From the NCBI RefSeq assembly GCF_030386795.1, contig NZ_JANUQM010000027.1, forward strand, positions 1-35,183: 35,183 nucleotides of DNA, written 5' to 3'. This document shows positions 32,381 to 35,183 of this stretch, one piece after another (within the stretch, counting starts at the first letter, position 1; each line of letters opens with the position of its first letter). Under the pieces are notes generated by a model. The model searched no databases and had not been told where the DNA came from. It saw only the letters and a program-made list of their open reading frames with translations. The DNA comes from Streptomyces sp. S.PNR 29 (GTDB lineage Bacteria; Actinomycetota; Actinomycetes; Streptomycetales; Streptomycetaceae). A program made the position numbers and the translations under genes.

Positions 32381-33655
32381 ATGCGTCTGTTCGCCATCCG
32401 CGACTACCGTCACCTGTTCAGTGCCCAAGTCATCGCCCTGTTCGGCACCGGGCTGACCACAGTGGCACTCGGACTGCTCGCCTACGACCTCGCCGGTCCG
32501 CGCGCCGGCATGGTGCTCGGTACCGCCCTGACCATCAAGATGGTCATGTACGTGACCATAGCCCCCTTGGCTGCCGCGTACGTCGACCGGCTCCCCCGGA
32601 GAACTCTCCTGGTCCTCCTCGACGTGGTCCGCGGTGCAGTGATCCTGGCACTGCCGCTGGTCACCGAGGTCTGGCACATCTACGTCCTGGTCGGCCTGCT
32701 CCAGGCCGCCTCCGCGGCATTCACCCCGACGTTCCAGGCCGTCATCCCCGAGATCGTCACCGACGAGTCCGACTACACACGTGCCCTGTCCGCGTCCCAG
32801 GTCGCCTCCACCATGGAGAGCCTGCTCAGCCCCGTGCTGGCAGCCGTCGCCCTGACGTTCATGAACTTCGGCCGGCTGTTCCTCGGCACCTCCGCCGGGT
32901 TCCTCATCTCCGCCCTGCTCGTCTTGTCGACGCGCATCCCCGACGCCCGCCCCAGCACCCACACCAAGGCGTGGGACAAGGCGGCAGCAGGGATCAGGAC
33001 CTTCCTCCGGACGCCGCGGCTGCGCGGCATCATGGCGCTCAATCTCGTGGTTGCGGCGGCAGGGTCGATGGTCGTCGTGAACACCGTCAACTACGTCCGT
33101 GATGAGCTCGGCGGCTCGCAGTCGGACGTCGCCTGGATGCTCGCCGCCTCCGGCACCGGGACACTCCTGGCCGCCCTCGTACTCCCCCGCGTTCTCGACC
33201 GGATCGCTGCCCGCACCGTCATGATGACCGGCGCCGGAGTCCTCGTGGGCGGCACGACCGCCGCGGTGACGCTCATCGCGGCCGGTCTCACCACATGGAC
33301 CGGTACGGCGATCATCTGGACCGTCGTCGGCATCGGCATGGCGCTGATCATCACACCGACCGGCAAGGTCCTGCGCGCCTCCGTCGGACGGAACGCGATC
33401 CCCGAGGCATTCGCCGCCCAGTTCTCTCTCTCGCACCTGGCCTGGCTGTTCACCTATCCCGTCGCGGGGTGGCTCGGCACGAACGCCGGCTTCACTCTCG
33501 CCTGGTCCCTCCTCGCGGTCCTGGCCGGGGCAGGAGCGATCGGGGCCCTCCTGCTGTGGCCGCGCCACGACGGACGAGGAGCCATGAGCAGACTCGCGGC
33601 ACCCGAACGGCACGCGCCCGGCAAAGACCGGTCCGCCCTGGCCAAGGCCGCGTGA
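32381..33655 (+). CDS. MFS transporter (DHA3/EntS-like exporter)
   Basis: A 424-residue membrane protein with GGAAGGA upstream of the ATG. It starts RDYRHLFSAQVIALFGTGLT, which is typical of the DHA3 drug/siderophore exporters. The loop after helix 2 carries the family motif AAYVDRLPRRTLLVLLDVVR. Ten to twelve hydrophobic helices follow, with a cytoplasmic loop near residues 185-210. The C-tail is charged. The substrate is unknown; relatives export macrolides, enterobactin or other small molecules. It may be co-transcribed with the AhpD-like gene. Confidence 0.92.
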   Translation: MRLFAIRDYRHLFSAQVIALFGTGLTTVALGLLAYDLAGPRAGMVLGTALTIKMVMYVTIAPLAAAYVDRLPRRTLLVLLDVVRGAVILALPLVTEVWHIYVLVGLLQAASAAFTPTFQAVIPEIVTDESDYTRALSASQVASTMESLLSPVLAAVALTFMNFGRLFLGTSAGFLISALLVLSTRIPDARPSTHTKAWDKAAAGIRTFLRTPRLRGIMALNLVVAAAGSMVVVNTVNYVRDELGGSQSDVAWMLAASGTGTLLAALVLPRVLDRIAARTVMMTGAGVLVGGTTAAVTLIAAGLTTWTGTAIIWTVVGIGMALIITPTGKVLRASVGRNAIPEAFAAQFSLSHLAWLFTYPVAGWLGTNAGFTLAWSLLAVLAGAGAIGALLLWPRHDGRGAMSRLAAPERHAPGKDRSALAKAA

Positions 33656-33780
33656 AGCACCGTGTACGGCGCCTTGGGCGTCTGCGTCGTGCACAGCACT
33701 TGCCGCTGGCCACCACCGCCCAGGCCATCACTGGTCTGACGGAAGCGGCAGACGCTCCCCCGAAGACGGACGCCATCTGA
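33652..33780 (+). CDS. Possible small protein, 42 residues, overlapping the MFS stop
   Basis: A GTG overlapping the transporter TGA (GTGA) opens a frame reading MKHRVRRLGRLRRAQHLPLA and ending EAADAPPKTDAI. The basic start and coupling are suggestive, but there is no homology to confirm it. Confidence 0.3.
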   Translation: MKHRVRRLGRLRRAQHLPLATTAQAITGLTEAADAPPKTDAI

Positions 33781-34161
33781 CCCGGACCGCAAACACGTAC
33801 GGCGGGATTCAGCCCGGACGCGCCCCCGGACAGACCCCGCCGTGCGTGTTCTCGCGGCTCAAGCAGCCACTGTTGGTGCACGCGAACCCAGCGCAGCGGC
33901 GCCGTGGTCAACTTCGGCATGGTTGCGATGTGGTAGCCCAAGTAGTCGTGGCCACTGCCCATCTCAGGCATCGTGACCGGCCCGCGCCGAGTGTCGGCGT
34001 CGCCACAGCCGCCCCCAGACAGCCACACTGTGGAATCGCCAAGCGCACCGGAATGAGTCGGCCGGCTGTTCGGACACCTTCACGCGGGCGGGTGAAAGAC
34101 AGTGAGAAGCCCTCCACCGCCCTCCGCCCGGCTGTCACCGACGCCGATGCGTTCCCGCAGT
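33781..34161. other. Intergenic region, no gene recognised
   Basis: On the minus strand at 33860-33990 a frame reads MPEMGSGHDYLGYHIATMPK and TTAPLRWVRVHQQWLLE. It looks protein-like but has no ribosome site and no family I know. The remainder up to the pirin fragment shows nothing. Confidence 0.3.
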
Positions 34162-34336
34162 TCAGCGGGCCCTTCCCCGCGGTTTCAACGGCACCGCCGG
34201 CAGCTCCGGCGCGGGCAGGGGAGCCCCGTCGTACCCCTTCACCTCCCCGAACCGGGAGCCTTCCATCCAGTCCCGGCGGGCCTGCACGATCTCGTCCTGC
34301 GACCGTCCGATCCAGTTCCAGAACATAGCGGATCCT
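34162..34336 (-). pseudogene. Pirin family protein, C-terminal fragment (copy B)
   Basis: The minus strand reads MFWNWIGRSQDEIVQARRDW, MEGSRFGEVKGYDGAPLPAP and ends PLKPRGRAR before TGA at 34164-34162. It extends about nine residues further upstream than copy A. About ten mismatches separate the two copies over their shared 147 bases. Confidence 0.75.
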
Positions 34337-34420
34337 GCGCGCTTTTCCGCAGGTCAGCGGTGTTCCGAACCGGTGAGGGTCAGCAAGCTGCCAGCATCGG
34401 TCGTGGAGGAGTCAGCAGCC

Positions 34421-34633
34421 ATGGGTTCCGCTGTCCTGGTTCGTGGGATGGGGTCGTTTTTCAAGGAGTGTGAGCATCCGCGGTCGCGGTGGTCGAAATG
34501 CCCTCACCCTTACAAGGTCCGGTACCGGTCGGCGGCGGGGCGGCAGTTGGAGGAGTCCGGGTTCGCGACCCAGGATGCGGCCATCGAGCGTTTGACGGAA
34601 ATCTACAAGAGGCCGGTGCGTCGCCGGGGATGA
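34421..34633 (+). pseudogene. Tyrosine integrase, N-terminal fragment (copy B)
   Basis: The frame starts MGSAVLVRGMGSFFKECEHP and continues RSRWSKCPHPYKVRYRSAAG, then EESGFATQDAAIERLTEIYK, the N-terminus of the same integrase family as copy A. It ends after K-R-P-V-R-R-R-G, where homology is lost and a stop follows. It keeps the true N-terminus that copy A lacks. Confidence 0.8.
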
Positions 34634-34694
34634 CGACCCGCTCGCCATGCAACTGCTCCTCCTGGTCGGTGTACCACGACCCTACCCAGCCGGC

Positions 34695-35183
34695 TTAAAC
34701 CACAGGGCCGCTCTCGACTGCCTGGCCGGCCTGAGCGGCGATACGGCGCAGCCATATGTGGGCCGGTTCCCGCTCATGGAGGGGATGCCACCACAGGGAC
34801 TCCACCAAGTGGCCGATCTCGAAGGCGGGTTGGACGACGGTGATCGGTTGTCCGGAGAGGGTGGGGATCGCGGCCCGTTCGGGCATCAGGCCGATCCGGT
34901 CGGTCCCCGCGACCAGGTGGGGGATGGCCAAAAAGTTCTCCGTGACGATCTCCGCGTGCGGTTCGATGCCCTCGGCGTGCAGGCGGTTCAGGGGGGAGAA
35001 GACCGGCGACGGGTGACGGTAGGGCAACACCCAAGGGTGTTCCGCCAGTTCCTCCCGCCCGAGGACGGCCGGGGCGCGGTCGGCGGACATCACGCACACC
35101 CAACGGTCCTTGTACAGGTCGAAGGTGGGGATGTTCGACAGGATGCCCTGGGGCAGGACGAGGGCGTCCACCGTGCGCAGGTT
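34695..35183 (-). CDS. LysR family regulator, effector-binding domain (partial, 5' end outside window)
   Basis: The last ~162 residues of a LysR-type regulator; the frame remains open to the right window edge (NLRTVDALVLPQG). Features of the substrate-binding domain include DLYKDRWVCVMSADRAP, EELAEHPWVLPY, LVAGTDRIGLMPERAA and the end IGHLVESLWWHPLHEREPAH, seen in NodD/NagR-like members. The DNA-binding N-terminus is outside the window, so the target genes cannot be seen. Confidence 0.88.
   Translation of the reverse strand, partial: NLRTVDALVLPQGILSNIPTFDLYKDRWVCVMSADRAPAVLGREELAEHPWVLPYRHPSPVFSPLNRLHAEGIEPHAEIVTENFLAIPHLVAGTDRIGLMPERAAIPTLSGQPITVVQPAFEIGHLVESLWWHPLHEREPAHIWLRRIAAQAGQAVESGPVV

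Noticed and set aside
1..35183. CRISPR array, tRNA and rRNA genes
   Set aside because: No regularly spaced repeats and no recognisable tRNA or rRNA sequence were seen on either strand; a dedicated RNA scan was not possible.

Overview
The base composition (very GC-rich, strong third-position G/C bias), the frequent GTG/TTG starts, the Tat-type leaders and the gene families point to a Streptomyces or close actinomycete. The many broken genes, transposon scars and recombinase fragments suggest a chromosome arm or other accessory region. This is inferred from sequence only.

Region 1 (1-6.75 kb, minus strand) holds a spermidine/putrescine-type ABC importer (binding protein, ATPase, two permeases, the last cut by the window edge). 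Upstream of it is a transcription unit reading RidA, then a D-threonine-aldolase-like PLP enzyme, then a short-chain dehydrogenase, led by a possible 27-residue leader peptide. Region 2 (6.75-16.7 kb) is mostly mobile DNA: an IS5-type fragment, a DUF2180 zinc-ribbon gene, a 3.5-kb segment bounded by perfect 37-bp terminal inverted repeats (carrying an ArsR regulator, a divergent secreted alpha/beta hydrolase and a broken serine resolvase), a broken tyrosine recombinase with its XRE and zinc-ribbon partners, a second integrase fragment, a small secreted protein, an AraC regulator and an IS4-type fragment. Region 3 (16.7-20.5 kb) has a membrane protein divergent from an unknown protein, then a kinase-like gene and a methyltransferase, each with one frameshift.

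Region 4 (20.5-25.4 kb) is a GntR/FadR regulator divergent from a HAD hydrolase, a second RidA, a decayed start of a second D-threonine-aldolase gene and two FAD-dependent amine/amino-acid oxidases. Regions 1 and 4 look like parts of one catabolic system. The element GTCGACAAWCGAC lies at the RidA promoter of region 1, at the gntR promoter and twice at the HAD promoter; the two RidA genes share a nearly identical stretch; and the RidA-to-aldolase gene order is repeated. My proposal is import of an amine or amino-acid-like compound, flavin oxidation to imines, RidA clearance of the imine/enamine, and PLP, SDR and HAD steps, all under GntR control. The substrate is not known.

Region 5 (25.4-34.6 kb) is an 8.7-kb stretch between two direct copies of a block made of a pirin 3' end joined to an integrase 5' end. 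It contains a broken integrase, a D-lactate dehydrogenase fragment, two tandem universal stress proteins behind DevR/OsdR-like palindromes, a pyruvate phosphate dikinase fragment (together resembling a decayed hypoxia/dormancy island), a complete IS5-family element, a His-rich protein behind a CsoR-type copper operator, an AhpD-like protein and an MFS exporter. The window ends in a LysR-family regulator cut by the right edge.
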